Assembly (NCBI GenBank): GCA_964557955.1
Contig: CAZLCS010000004.1
Span: forward strand, 1-64,000
Reading direction: 5' to 3'
DNA length: 64,000 bases
Origin: JALOOX01 sp964557955
GTDB lineage: Bacteria > Desulfobacterota > Syntrophobacteria > Syntrophobacterales > Syntrophobacteraceae
The translations under genes were made by a program, and so were the position numbers. Shown in pieces: positions 31,904-41,582 of this stretch; the stretch's first letter is position 1, and each line of letters opens with the position of its first letter. The notes beneath the pieces are model-generated. The model saw only the letters and a program-made list of their open reading frames with translations. It did not search any database and was not told where the DNA came from.

Positions 31904-33361
31904 CTAAAGCCTGGGTTTGGCAAGGTGATGGTCAGTGTGCTGCTCGAACTGATAGCCGATTCGAATGATGAGATCCTCCCTCAGGTGCGGTCCCAGGATC
32001 TGGAGTCCAATGGGCAGTCCTTCGCTCGAGAAGCCGCACGGTACGGAAATGCCGGGGATTCCGGCCAGACTTGCGGGCAAAGTCAGAACGTCGCTCAGGT
32101 ACATTTGGAGCGGATCGTCGGATTTCTCACCGATCTTGAATGCCGGGATGGGCGCCACGGGAGCCAGAATCGCATCACATCGCTCGAAGGCATTCAGAAA
32201 ATCCTGGCGGATCAGCGTGCGTACCTGGGACGCTTTTCGGTAGTAGGCGTCGTAGTAGCCAGCGGAAAGGACATAGGTGCCGAGCATGATTCTGCGTTTC
32301 ACCTCGGGACCGAACCCTTCGGAACGGGTCTGCCGATACATGGCCAGGAGATCCCGGGCATCGGGCACCCGGAGCCCGTATTTCACACCGTCATACCGGG
32401 CAAGGTTTGAGCTGGCCTCGGCTGGTGCAATGATGTAATAGGCGGCCACTCCGTATTGGGTGTGGGGAAGGGAGACCTCCATGATTTCGGCTCCCAGTTC
32501 CGAGCACTTGTGGATGGCAGCTCTCACTGCCGCTTCCACATCCGGGTGCATGCCTTCCACGAAATATTCCCTCGGTATTCCGAGACGAAGGCCTTTGATG
32601 GGTTCCCCCATGGTGGCGAGGTAGTCGGGGACTGGCATGTTGATGGAAGTCGAGTCCCGTGAGTCGTGGCCCGCAAGGATCTGGAGCAGCAGGGCCGCAT
32701 CTTCCACATCCTTGGTGATAGGGCCGATCTGATCCAGGGAGGAGGCGAAGGCCACGAGACCAAACCGGGAGATGCGGCCATAGGTGGGCTTCAGGCCAAC
32801 AACTCCACAAAATGAAGCCGGTTGACGGATCGACCCACCGGTGTCCGTGCCCAAGGCGCCTGCGCAGAGATCCGCTGCCACGGCAGCTGCGGAACCGCCG
32901 CTGGACCCGCCGGGAACGCGATCCAGGTCCCAGGGGTTACGGGTGGGCCAGAATCCCGAGTTCTCCGTGGACGATCCCATCGCGAACTCGTCCATATTGG
33001 TCTTGCCAAGGAAGATGGCTCCTGCATTCCTCAACTTTTCAATGCTCGTCCCGTCATAGGGTGGGATGAAATTCTCAAGAATCCGCGATCCACAGGTGGT
33101 CCGCACACCGCGCGTGCAAATGACATCCTTGAGCGCCAGCGGAATGCCCGCGACAGGTGACGAGCCGAGATCCTTGCGGCCCTGGTCGAAGCGTGCAGCT
33201 TCCCTGAGCGCCATTTCCGCTTCCAGGGCGAGGTAGCTGCGCATGCGTCCATCCAACTGCTCGATGCGCTTCAGGAATCCCTGCGTGAGCTCGAATACAC
33301 CGATTTCCTTTTTGACCAGCAGATCATGAAGCTGGTGAATGGTCATTGAGGTGGGGTCCAT
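31904..33361 (-). CDS. gatA: Aspartyl/glutamyl-tRNA amidotransferase subunit A
   Basis: A 485-residue amidase-signature protein. As part of GatCAB it releases ammonia from glutamine for transamidation of Glu-tRNA(Gln) and/or Asp-tRNA(Asn). Catalytic Lys lies in GIPLALKDVICTRG, the cis-Ser in PGGSSGGSAAAVAA and the nucleophile Ser in GTDTGGSIRQPASFCG. The ribosome site (aagga) precedes ATG 33361. It is the second gene of a gatC-gatA pair separated by 163 bases; gatB is not in the window. Confidence 0.95.
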   Translation of the reverse strand: MDPTSMTIHQLHDLLVKKEIGVFELTQGFLKRIEQLDGRMRSYLALEAEMALREAARFDQGRKDLGSSPVAGIPLALKDVICTRGVRTTCGSRILENFIPPYDGTSIEKLRNAGAIFLGKTNMDEFAMGSSTENSGFWPTRNPWDLDRVPGGSSGGSAAAVAADLCAGALGTDTGGSIRQPASFCGVVGLKPTYGRISRFGLVAFASSLDQIGPITKDVEDAALLLQILAGHDSRDSTSINMPVPDYLATMGEPIKGLRLGIPREYFVEGMHPDVEAAVRAAIHKCSELGAEIMEVSLPHTQYGVAAYYIIAPAEASSNLARYDGVKYGLRVPDARDLLAMYRQTRSEGFGPEVKRRIMLGTYVLSAGYYDAYYRKASQVRTLIRQDFLNAFERCDAILAPVAPIPAFKIGEKSDDPLQMYLSDVLTLPASLAGIPGISVPCGFSSEGLPIGLQILGPHLREDLIIRIGYQFEQHTDHHLAKPRL

Positions 33362-33524
33362 CTGGTTTTCCTTATTGTGCGAGGGTCTGGTGCAACCATT
33401 TCACTATCCCGGAGCTCTTCAGATTTGCCACGATCGCCGGATCGCCTTCCGTCTTTCCCGTCCCGTGCTTTCGCCCTCTCGAAGGGAGCCTCATGTGATG
33501 GGCGCTGCAAGGTTGCCGGTTCAC

Positions 33525-33815
33525 TCAGAACACTTTGGGGACGACAAAGCTGGTCTGATCCGTTTCCGGTGCATTGGCGAGGGCCGCCTCGCGATGAAGT
33601 GAGCCCAGCACGATGTCGGGACGGAAGACATTCCGGTTCTGGATCGCATGGGTGGTGGGCGCCACGTCCGAAGTGTCCACCTGGTTCAGTGTTTCCATGT
33701 AACCCAGAATGTTGTTCATCTGTTCCGTCATGCGGACTTCGTCAGCTTCAGCCAACTCCAGTCGCGCCAGATGCGCCACGTGACGGACTTCCTCTCGGGT
33801 GATCTTGCTCTGCAT
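33525..33815 (-). CDS. gatC: Aspartyl/glutamyl-tRNA amidotransferase subunit C
   Basis: A 96-residue helical belt subunit that wraps GatA and GatB. The typical start ITREEVRHVAHLARLELAE is present, followed by NNILGYMETLNQVDTSDVAP and the C-terminal REAALANAPE. Length is standard. It begins six bases after the upstream metallopeptidase-like gene (stop at 33822), implying an operon 34394-31904. The start ATG has agggatgag upstream. Confidence 0.93.
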   Translation of the reverse strand: MQSKITREEVRHVAHLARLELAEADEVRMTEQMNNILGYMETLNQVDTSDVAPTTHAIQNRNVFRPDIVLGSLHREAALANAPETDQTSFVVPKVF

Positions 33816-33821
33816 CTTCGC

Positions 33822-34394
33822 TCATCCCTGTTGCCCGGAGACCCTGTCGGGAACTCCGTGAAATGTTTCCATGGTGCGGCAGTCCCTGAAGGCTGCCAAA
33901 ATCTCCTGAATGCCCGACACACGGCAGTTCTTGAGTATTGTGAACGTGAGATCGTGCACCCGCGCTTCTTCGGCCTCCTGCTCGGCAAGGGACGCATCGA
34001 AACGCTGGATGAACCTTGCAAAACGGATCACATGGATCAGTTCATGAATGACGATGTAAACGGCCAGCGGCAGCAAACCGATCTGGGGGTCCCTCCGGGT
34101 CGCCTTGCGGATCACATGGTCCTGGAGGCAGATTTTGAAGTAGTCGGCGGGGTTGCCGCCCCTCAGCTTCTGATGGGGACACCTGAGGTATCGCCGGATC
34201 TGAGCGAAAGCCGTATCGGTGATCTCTTCCGGCATGAGATCGGACAAGGACCGAATGTCGTAGCGATACCTCTTCCAGTCGGAGGTTGAGATCTTGAAGT
34301 GGTTGCTCACCAGGTCTTCCGCGATTTCAATGGATTGCTCAAGAATCTGGATTTCCTGCGGATCAAACGGATCTCGTTCGAGCTCCGAATTCAT
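33822..34394 (-). CDS. Zinc-metallopeptidase-like protein upstream of gatC
   Basis: A 190-residue protein of unrecognised family. A zincin-like motif (VIHELIHVIRFARF, with Glu-rich AEQEAEEARVH downstream) is central. The N-terminal part is acidic and helical (QEIQILEQSIEIAEDLVSNH), and LAVYIVIHELIH looks membrane-adjacent or buried. A peptidase role is inference from HELIH plus a distal Glu. I chose the ATG at 34394; the frame extends to 34571 but that part looks spurious. It precedes gatC by six bases and may belong to the same operon. Confidence 0.6.
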   Translation of the reverse strand: MNSELERDPFDPQEIQILEQSIEIAEDLVSNHFKISTSDWKRYRYDIRSLSDLMPEEITDTAFAQIRRYLRCPHQKLRGGNPADYFKICLQDHVIRKATRRDPQIGLLPLAVYIVIHELIHVIRFARFIQRFDASLAEQEAEEARVHDLTFTILKNCRVSGIQEILAAFRDCRTMETFHGVPDRVSGQQG

Positions 34395-34601
34395 CGATTC
34401 CCGGGAACCAGACTTCCCGGCCGGAGACGAAAACCAGGCACCCGAGAGGGCGCTCGGTTCAGCCGATATGACAAAATCGATTCGGTTCTCCAAGACGTTC
34501 ATGCCCTGCGATGCTGCGTTGTTCGCGAATGGTTTCCTGAGCTCCCCATGCCCGGTTCCCAGGTTGTCCACGGGGCAGTTCGAGCATCTTGCCTGACGGA
34601 T

Positions 34602-35321
34602 CTATTGAGCCACCATCGCTTCTTCCTTGGGATGTGGGCCCATCCAGGTGACTGCCCCGCTCTCAATATCATAGATCGCTGCGACGACTTTCAGGTTGCC
34701 TTCCCGCACCCGCTTTCTCACCGCCTCGCTTCTGACGAAGACGTCCTCGATGGACTGCCAGGCATTCTCCTTGATCGCTTCCTCAATCATGCCATCGATG
34801 CTCATCTGTGGATGGGCCGCTTTGGCCCTGGCCACAGCGGGCTCACAGTTGGCGATCAGCTCGGGAATGCAGCCGTGCACCTGGGCCATCCTGGCAACAG
34901 CCGTCACCGCACCGCATCGAGTGTGGCCCAGAACCAGCAGGACAGGGGTTCCCAGATGATCCACGCCATATTCGATGGAGCCGATTTCGTCCACATCTGC
35001 CACGTTTCCCGCCACTCGAACAATGAAAAGATCCCCAATCCCGCTGTCGAAGAGGATCTCGACCGGAACCCTCGAATCTGAACAGCTCAGGATGGTCGCA
35101 AAAGGTTTTTGCCCCCTGGTTGCCGTTTCCTTCCGCCGCTCAGGAGTTTGATTGGGGTGCTTGACCGCACCGGTTGCATAGCGCCCATTGCCTTCCTTGA
35201 GCTGACTCAAGGCCTGATCCGGAGAAATCCCCGGCCCTTCGCTCGATCCCCAGAGCAGAGAAGGGGTCCAGGGAGCCAGGGAAAGGATCGCCAGCACCAC
35301 GAATGCCTTCTTCACCGTCAT
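34602..35321 (-). CDS. Beta-class carbonic anhydrase, exported
   Basis: A 239-residue zinc enzyme interconverting CO2 and bicarbonate. It has a signal peptide (residues 1-25) and so acts in the periplasm. Zinc ligands are Cys in ILSCSDSRVPVE and His/Cys in LGHTRCGAVTA. The Asp-Arg pair within SCSDSR completes the active site. The start ATG 35321 has a strong aggagg 5 bases upstream. The C-terminus DIESGAVTWMGPHPKEE follows the usual VYDIxTGxV pattern. A periplasmic carbonic anhydrase could recycle CO2 released by formate or acetate oxidation; that is inference. Confidence 0.9.
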   Translation of the reverse strand: MTVKKAFVVLAILSLAPWTPSLLWGSSEGPGISPDQALSQLKEGNGRYATGAVKHPNQTPERRKETATRGQKPFATILSCSDSRVPVEILFDSGIGDLFIVRVAGNVADVDEIGSIEYGVDHLGTPVLLVLGHTRCGAVTAVARMAQVHGCIPELIANCEPAVARAKAAHPQMSIDGMIEEAIKENAWQSIEDVFVRSEAVRKRVREGNLKVVAAIYDIESGAVTWMGPHPKEEAMVAQ

Positions 35322-35712
35322 CGTATCCTCCTGCATCCCGCACGAATTCCGATCCATGCCATCTACTCCCAACATTCAGCACAACCGTGGCAGCACCGAA
35401 TCTTTTCCTTCTACAAGAAACTCATCTCTGAATCAAACGCTTGATCGTTCAGTGATGTACCGATGATTCTTTTCGAGTCCAGTGGGTTCGCTTCGAGAGT
35501 CACAGGATTGCACGGGAGTATTTCAGTTTGAGCAATGAATCTGTACCTGCTATAAGTAGAAGTAATTGAGTTCATCTGAGGCCGGGGTTGCGGTCAGGGT
35601 GAGCGGACACGTCGCAGCGTCGGCTAGGCTGGGGGGGCGTACTACAGCTCACCCCTGGATGGCTGAAAAGATGGAGGACCGAATTCCTCATTCCAGCGTG
35701 GGGAGAAATGGC
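35322..35712. other. AT-richer intergenic region
   Basis: No gene was found. The stretch 35380-35570 is AT-rich (TATAAGTAGAAGTAATTGAG near 35555) and probably holds promoters for the flanking genes, without clear boxes. Confidence 0.4.
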
Positions 35713-35934
35713 ATGAAGCATCTCACGTCGTCCAAAAGCGATCAACAATCTCTCACGGACCGGAATTCATCGACGGGCAGCTTCACCCAGTACGTCGAAA
35801 GCCAGGCATGCCGCATGGAGCAATGTGGTTGGGCCGAGGAGGCGAAGAGCCTCAGGGGATGGGCCAGGGAGCTTCGGTCCAGTGGAGTTGAGGCGGAGTA
35901 TATGGCTCGGGAGCCGCTGTTTCCCAGACCCTGA
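35713..35934 (+). CDS. Small hypothetical protein
   Basis: A 73-residue hydrophilic protein (MKHLTSSKSDQQSLTDRN..., then helical YVESQACRMEQCGWAEEAKS). A ribosome site (ggggagaa) lies 7 bases before the ATG. No domain is recognised, and only one helix plus two cysteines are notable. It could be a genuine small gene or a chance frame. Confidence 0.35.
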   Translation: MKHLTSSKSDQQSLTDRNSSTGSFTQYVESQACRMEQCGWAEEAKSLRGWARELRSSGVEAEYMAREPLFPRP

Positions 35935-36113
35935 AATTCCTTCAGCCAAGTCACCCCGAACCGTTCAGCTCTGAGTCATGCGTCACATCGAGTAGATCTC
36001 CCCCTGGTCTCCTGGGGTATGGACCTGTTTTCGATTCATGCCCCCATCCCATCCCCCCGGATCACAACGAGAATCCGAAGTACCATTATGGCAGTCGCTC
36101 TCCTCTGGTCGTC

Positions 36114-37745
36114 TCAATCCGGATAGGCGGGAAGCGTGGTCAGCCGACTGTCTTCAATGGGGCCTCCTGCCGTCAAGTGATACAGGACCTGGTATCGGAT
36201 CGACTTCAACCCCAGCAGCTGGTGGGAGGGATCGTCGAAGTAGCAGCCGATACCGGTGGCCCGCAATCCAGCCGCTTCGGCCTCCAGGTAGAGCACCTGG
36301 CCGATCAGGCCGCACTCCCAGAAGAGCCTGGGGTAGAACCACGGGCCGTGGGCTTTGAGCGGGGCATCGAATTCTGCAATCATCGCCGTGGTGAAGCAGC
36401 CATCCCCCGCGATATCCTGAAGACATGCGAGCTGTTTCGCGGTCCTCTTGAGGTCTGCCTCCATCAACTGGTAGAGTGGAAGCTCCCGGGGGCAGGAGCC
36501 GGGGCGTCTCCAGAGGAAGCTTGGGTGCATGGCCTCTTGAAGTGAATCCAGATCGTTGCGCCGGCGCACGAGGAGGTAGAGTCCCGAGGGCAGTCCGTCA
36601 ACGCGATGAACGAACAGGGCCAGATGCACTTTCGGGGACCATGGGAGTGTTGCGTGGGGGACCTGAGGTGGGATTGGCAACGTCCGCAGCAGCATCCTGA
36701 AAAAGGAGTCGGACGACATGCGGGTGACGCCGTCCATGGAGACGGCACTCCGCCGCTGTCGCACAATCCTGCTCAGCACAAGGTTCGGTCGAACAGCCAT
36801 CGAGGCGTCTTCGTGGGACCCCGAGCAGTCCTGGATTTTGATTTTGGTGGTCGGTTTCCGGCATGCCCGCTCGACGGCATCGATGATCTCCCATTCCACC
36901 TGCCCTCGACTGAGCTGATTGGGCCGCCCTTCCCAGGCCAGGTCCTTCAGGACAGCCTCCTCCGGGAATTGAAGCAGCTTATCACGCAGGCTTTGATCGG
37001 GGCGGGTCAGGATGAGGATGAGTCCATCGGCACACTCCCGTTCGGGTCCGGTCATCCCGGAAGTCCCCAGAAGCGCACCGATTTCATCGGTGCTCGGAGA
37101 ATCCAGCAGCAGAGCTCTCCATCCCAGACCTGCAGCCGCCAGGCTGACCGCTGCAGCGGCGTGTCCCAGATCCAACTGACAGTAACGATAGGCACGCTCT
37201 CCATATTTCCATGACTCACGCCAATGGATCGAGGTCAATCCGATCAGGAAGCTTTCGGGTGGAAGTCCCTCGGTCAGCCTTTGCCAGATTTCGGCAGGGA
37301 TGGCAGCCCTTCGCTCCAGGGCGTGCTCCTTCGGAGCATAATGGCAGACCAGCGCGACATCGCTCAGACCCGGAACCGGCCCGCTCACGAGATAGCCTTC
37401 GGTGGGATGCAGGTTGCCGCTTGAGGGGTTGACGCGCAGTGCCCAGGATGTCCCTCCTGCGCTCTTCCAGGCTGAAAGGGCCAGGGAGTTCATCAGAAAC
37501 CGTGAGAGGGTTCGTGCGTTGAAGGGGGCCGCCGGGATCCTGCCCCATGCGTATACCTCGTCGTACAGGGGATCCGGAAGCTCCGATGTGTCGCGGTCGA
37601 GCCTGATGAGTTGTGCGTCGTGATAGCGGCGGAAGGGATCCGGCTGCGTGGCCCAGTCCAGGTAACCGGGACCCCGGGCATAGCGCTGGAAGCTGTGTTT
37701 GGTGGTCTGGTGGTACTCGATGACTTCTTCCAGGTGTTCACTCAT
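36114..37745 (-). CDS. SagB-type (ThcOx) oxidoreductase with two nitroreductase domains
   Basis: A 543-residue protein built of two nitroreductase-like halves, each about 200-250 residues. The first half contains SLALSAWKSAGGTSWALRVN and PSSGNLHPTEGYLV, the FMN-binding pattern of SagB/McbC azoline dehydrogenases. The second contains RQRRSAVSMDGVTRMS, PSGLYLLVRRRNDLDSL and GLRATGIGCYFDDPSH. SagB-type enzymes oxidise thiazoline or oxazoline rings in peptide maturation. Stand-alone duplicated versions like this are common in environmental bacteria and have no known substrate. No YcaO or precursor peptide is adjacent (the YcaO-TPR gene is 12 kb away). I chose ATG 37745 over an upstream TTG. Confidence 0.8.
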   Translation of the reverse strand: MSEHLEEVIEYHQTTKHSFQRYARGPGYLDWATQPDPFRRYHDAQLIRLDRDTSELPDPLYDEVYAWGRIPAAPFNARTLSRFLMNSLALSAWKSAGGTSWALRVNPSSGNLHPTEGYLVSGPVPGLSDVALVCHYAPKEHALERRAAIPAEIWQRLTEGLPPESFLIGLTSIHWRESWKYGERAYRYCQLDLGHAAAAVSLAAAGLGWRALLLDSPSTDEIGALLGTSGMTGPERECADGLILILTRPDQSLRDKLLQFPEEAVLKDLAWEGRPNQLSRGQVEWEIIDAVERACRKPTTKIKIQDCSGSHEDASMAVRPNLVLSRIVRQRRSAVSMDGVTRMSSDSFFRMLLRTLPIPPQVPHATLPWSPKVHLALFVHRVDGLPSGLYLLVRRRNDLDSLQEAMHPSFLWRRPGSCPRELPLYQLMEADLKRTAKQLACLQDIAGDGCFTTAMIAEFDAPLKAHGPWFYPRLFWECGLIGQVLYLEAEAAGLRATGIGCYFDDPSHQLLGLKSIRYQVLYHLTAGGPIEDSRLTTLPAYPD

Positions 37746-37951
37746 GGCAATCAAGAGATCGTCCGACGTGACAGTGAGAAAAGTCGAATGGGCCAGAAGA
37801 AGCGGCGGATTGGGAGTGATTCGTCGTCGTTTAAGGCTGGCGGAAATCCAGATCCGTTCATGCCGTGCTGGATTCCCGCCTGCATATCCATGTCATCAAG
37901 GCCGGAGCGGCGTCCCACTTCTCAGGGATTGATCTCTTGTCGCCGCAGCCG

Positions 37952-38800
37952 TTATCTCATTGACCGCAGCCGCTCGATGCGCTCTTCAATAGGAGGATGC
38001 GTGCTGAAGAGGTTCATGAGGCTTCTTCCCGAAAGCGGATTCACGATGAACATGTGAGCCGTGGAAGGGTTGGCGTCGTGCATGGGGATGCGCTCGGAAG
38101 CTATGGAGAGCTTCTCGAGGGCACGAGCCAGAGGTTCTCCTCCATGCGTGAGCCTGGCTCCGGTCTCATCGGCTAGATACTCTCTGGATCGGGAAATGGC
38201 CATCTGGATCAACATGGCCGCGATGGGCGCCAGGATGGCCATGACGAGTGCCCCGAGGACCCCGCTCCCGCCTTCCTCGTCATTACCTCGGAATCCACCG
38301 AAAATGGCTCCCCATTTGACCATGTTGGCCAGCATCATGACGGCGCCGGCCAGGGTTGCTGCCATGGAGCTCACGAGGATATCCCGGTTCTTCACGTGAC
38401 CGAGTTCGTGCGCAATGACCCCTCGCAGCTCCTGAGGCGTAAGCAGGCGAGTGATGCCTTCCGTCACGGCCACCACGGCGTTCTCAGGGTTTCGCCCCGT
38501 GGCAAAGGCGTTGGGTGTGGCTTCGGGGATGAGATAGAGCCGCGGCATGGGAAGCTGAGCTTCCTGGGCCAGTTCACGAACCATCCGGTGCAGATCCGGA
38601 GCGGAATACTCATCCAGCGGTTGGGCTCGATACATCGCCAGAACAATCTTATCAGAAAACCAGTAGCTTCCAAAATTCATGACGACGGCCAAACCGAAGG
38701 CGAATATCATGCCGGAGCGCCCTCCGACTGCATTCCCGAAAAGAAGGATGAGAACGGTCAACAATGCCATCAAGAGGGTGGTGCGAATTCGTGTGGACAT
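37952..38800 (-). CDS. htpX: HtpX-type zinc metalloprotease
   Basis: A 282-residue inner-membrane M48 peptidase that degrades misfolded membrane proteins. Two N-terminal membrane segments (residues about 7-45) precede the active site VIAHELGHVKNRDILV (zinc ligands His, His and a distal Glu in SREYLADETGARL). A third hydrophobic stretch lies at about 150-195. The ribosome site gaggagg is well placed. hsp20 lies 82 bases upstream on the same strand; the two form a protein-quality-control pair. Confidence 0.93.
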   Translation of the reverse strand: MSTRIRTTLLMALLTVLILLFGNAVGGRSGMIFAFGLAVVMNFGSYWFSDKIVLAMYRAQPLDEYSAPDLHRMVRELAQEAQLPMPRLYLIPEATPNAFATGRNPENAVVAVTEGITRLLTPQELRGVIAHELGHVKNRDILVSSMAATLAGAVMMLANMVKWGAIFGGFRGNDEEGGSGVLGALVMAILAPIAAMLIQMAISRSREYLADETGARLTHGGEPLARALEKLSIASERIPMHDANPSTAHMFIVNPLSGRSLMNLFSTHPPIEERIERLRSMR

Positions 38801-38882
38801 ACCGAGTGGTCCTCCTCAAACTCGGAGAAGCTGCAAAACGGCGAATGCCGCCATGGCAGACTGTTTCCGCAAAGTCGTTTCT

Positions 38883-39347
38883 CTATTCGGACTGAATGGG
38901 AATCTTCCTCACTGTGGCCGATTCTCCCGGCTTCCTTTGAACCTTGATCGTCAGAACCCCGCCCTTCAGCTCAGCCTCGATCTGATCCTGTCGGGCGTCC
39001 TTGGGCAAGGCGAAAGAACGATGGAACCGCCCGCATGGCCTCTCTGAAAAATGGGTAGCTGCCCGGGCAGGGGGGGCGGCGATTGCCCGGTTCCCGGAAA
39101 TATTCAGTAAGCCATCATTGACATGAACATTCAGATTCTCGTCCTGCACCCCTGGGAGATCTGCCGAAAGCACCCACATGGCTTCGGTCTCCCAAATATC
39201 TATCGGGGGCATCCACTCCTGTTCTCCGAACGATTTGAGCCCTTCAACGGGTTCTTCATCGTTGACGCTCTGATCATACAGGACGTCCATGCGCCGCTTC
39301 ATGGCTTTGAGCTCCTGGATGATCGAATCATTTTCAGAAAATGTCAC
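38883..39347 (-). CDS. Small heat-shock protein (Hsp20/alpha-crystallin)
   Basis: An ATP-independent chaperone that holds unfolding proteins. The alpha-crystallin domain covers residues about 48-153 (PPIDIWETEAMWVLSADLPG, NVHVNDGLLNISG, and the end GGVLTIKVQRKPG). The N-terminal arm is short. The frame extends to GTG 39353, but GGGAGG sits six bases upstream of GTG 39347 and abuts the other, so I prefer 39347 (154 residues). It probably shares a transcript with htpX. Confidence 0.88.
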   Translation of the reverse strand: MTFSENDSIIQELKAMKRRMDVLYDQSVNDEEPVEGLKSFGEQEWMPPIDIWETEAMWVLSADLPGVQDENLNVHVNDGLLNISGNRAIAAPPARAATHFSERPCGRFHRSFALPKDARQDQIEAELKGGVLTIKVQRKPGESATVRKIPIQSE

Positions 39348-39353
39348 AACCAC

Positions 39354-39771
39354 CTCCCGAAAGGATCGAGTTGAACATCTGTTGTCGGAGCGACTCAGGC
39401 CGCCTCCTCAAGGTAGTCGCTGCTTCAGTGGCCATGATCTCCGGCCCGTCGCGCAACTCTGCAATGCAGCTCTTGAGCTCGCTCAAAATTTAAGGAAAGG
39501 GTTCAAAACTGTCAAGCAAAGGGCACTGTGCTTTCATCGTGCAGGGAAGCCCTATGAGCCGTTATTCAGAACGGGCCGTCCTGTTCATGGTTGGGTGGCC
39601 TCTGAAAATGCCGGGTCCCCTGAGATCTGGAATTCTTCAGAGTTGTCCGCTAATATGGACGGCGAATCGGGCTGGAACGGGCCGGGACCGGGAACTGGGC
39701 AGGCGGACGAACAACCCCTGCCAGCCGGCCATCAGGAACAGACTTCTGGATACTCAGGAGCGGAGGAGCGG
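39354..39771. other. Divergent intergenic region
   Basis: It separates hsp20 (minus) and proS (plus). An open frame runs upstream of proS but has no protein character. No T-box, riboswitch or heat-shock operator (CIRCE) was recognised. Confidence 0.4.
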
Positions 39772-41517
39772 ATGCGCTATTCGAAATATTTTGTACACAC
39801 CCTCTATGAAGTGCCCAAAGAGGCTGAAACGCCTTCTCACATCAATCTCCTGCGGGGATGCTACATCCACCCCGTTGCTGCTGGGTTGTACTCACTCCTG
39901 CCGCTTGGGCACCGGGTGGCCGAGAAGATCAAGACCATCATCCGGCAGGAGCTCGATGCCATCGACGGCATGGAAGTCACCATGCCCGTCCTGAATCCTG
40001 CAGAGCTCTGGAAGAAGACCAAACGGTATTACGATATCGGCCAGGAGCTTTTCCGTATCAAGGACAGGAAAGACCGGGAGTTTGTACTGGCCATGACCCA
40101 TGAGGAGGTCATCACCGACATCGCCAAATCATTTCTCAAATCGTACCGCGATCTGCCGGTGATGCTTTACCAGATCCAGACCAAGATCCGTGATGAAGCG
40201 CGTCCCAGGGCCGGGCTCCTGAGGGTGCGGGAATTCTTCATGAAGGATGCGTACAGCTTCCATCGGGATTTCGAAGACCTGGACAACTATTACCCAAAGA
40301 TCTTCAACGCATACCTGAGGATCTTCGCAAGGACCGGTTTGAAAACGGTCCCCATCGAAGCCGATTCGGGGATCATGGGAGGCACTGGCTCGCACGAATT
40401 CATGCTGGAATCCCCTCATGGCGAAGATCGGTTCGTCGTTTGCACCCAGTGCGGCTACCGGGCCAACACCGAAAAGGCGATGGGAGTCAAGGCCGTGCGG
40501 AGAGAATCCCTCGACTCACCCCCTCCAATGGAGAAGGCCGCGACGCCCGGTGTCAAGACCATCGCGGATCTCATGGCTTTCTTCGGGATTGCCGAGGACT
40601 GCTTCCTGAAGACCGTAGCCTACGAGGCCGACGGCGAGCTCGTTTTGGCAGCCATCCGGGGGGATTACGCGGTTTCCGAGACCAAGCTCACCAATCACCT
40701 CAAGGCCATCCGGCTGGATCTGGCTTCCGAGGAGACGCTCTCTGCCAGGGGATTGTTCGGGGGGTTCCTCTCGCCGGTCGGACTCCAGAAGATCCGCATG
40801 ATCCTGGATACGTCGGTGGACGAGAGCGCCCTGTATGTTGCGGGTGGCAATGAACCGGACACTCATTTCAAGAATGTCATACTCGGCCGTGACTTTGTTG
40901 CCGCCGAGCGAGTCGATATCGCGGAAGTGCGTCACGGCGATCCCTGCGCGAGTTGCGAGGGGGGCATCCTGGAGATCAAGCGTGGCATAGAACTGGGCCA
41001 CACGTTCAAGCTTGGAGTGAAATACACGGCCCCCGAGACGATGGACGTTTCTTTTCTGGATGCTTCGGGCGCCCAGCAGCGCGTCGTCATGGGATGCTAC
41101 GGAATTGGGGTCGAGCGGCTCATGGCGGCAGCAGTGGAGCAGTGGCACGACGATTCCGGGATGATCTTTCCGGTCACCATTGCGCCGTTCCAGGTGATCC
41201 TGACGGCGCTGGGGCAGAAAGAGGCCGTCCTCGAGATGGCGGAGGCCATCTATCAGGACCTGAAAGGGCGTTGCGAGGTACTTTTCGATGACCGTGACGA
41301 TTCGCCGGGGGTGAAGCTGAAAGATGCCGACCTGCTGGGGATCCCCATTCGGGTGGTCGTGAGCCAGAAGCTGACGAAGAACGACCAGCTGGAGGTCAAG
41401 GTGAGGCAGACCGGTGAGGTCATCATCTGCCCGCGAGACGAGCTGAATACCCTGCTTCCCAAGCTGCTGGATTCTCTGAAGCCTTCACTGGACGGGCTGC
41501 CTTACATGCCTGAATGA
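39772..41517 (+). CDS. proS: Prolyl-tRNA synthetase
   Basis: A 581-residue class II synthetase charging tRNA(Pro). Motif 1 region TPSHINLLRGCYIHPVAAGLYSLLPLGH opens it, and the bacterial-type INS editing domain is inserted at about residues 225-390 (KTIADLMAFFGIAEDCFLKT). Motif 3 lies in FKLGVKYTA and GCYGIGVERLMAAAVEQ, and the anticodon-binding domain is at the C-terminus (DDRDDSPGVKLKDADLLGIP). ATG 39772 has gaggag upstream, and the long frame before it is unlikely to be coding. Length is standard. Confidence 0.95.
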   Translation: MRYSKYFVHTLYEVPKEAETPSHINLLRGCYIHPVAAGLYSLLPLGHRVAEKIKTIIRQELDAIDGMEVTMPVLNPAELWKKTKRYYDIGQELFRIKDRKDREFVLAMTHEEVITDIAKSFLKSYRDLPVMLYQIQTKIRDEARPRAGLLRVREFFMKDAYSFHRDFEDLDNYYPKIFNAYLRIFARTGLKTVPIEADSGIMGGTGSHEFMLESPHGEDRFVVCTQCGYRANTEKAMGVKAVRRESLDSPPPMEKAATPGVKTIADLMAFFGIAEDCFLKTVAYEADGELVLAAIRGDYAVSETKLTNHLKAIRLDLASEETLSARGLFGGFLSPVGLQKIRMILDTSVDESALYVAGGNEPDTHFKNVILGRDFVAAERVDIAEVRHGDPCASCEGGILEIKRGIELGHTFKLGVKYTAPETMDVSFLDASGAQQRVVMGCYGIGVERLMAAAVEQWHDDSGMIFPVTIAPFQVILTALGQKEAVLEMAEAIYQDLKGRCEVLFDDRDDSPGVKLKDADLLGIPIRVVVSQKLTKNDQLEVKVRQTGEVIICPRDELNTLLPKLLDSLKPSLDGLPYMPE

Positions 41518-41582
41518 TCGATCGGTCGTGTTGATGCAGACCGGTTTTCAGGCCAAGGGAATCTGACGGTTTTTGTGGGCGG

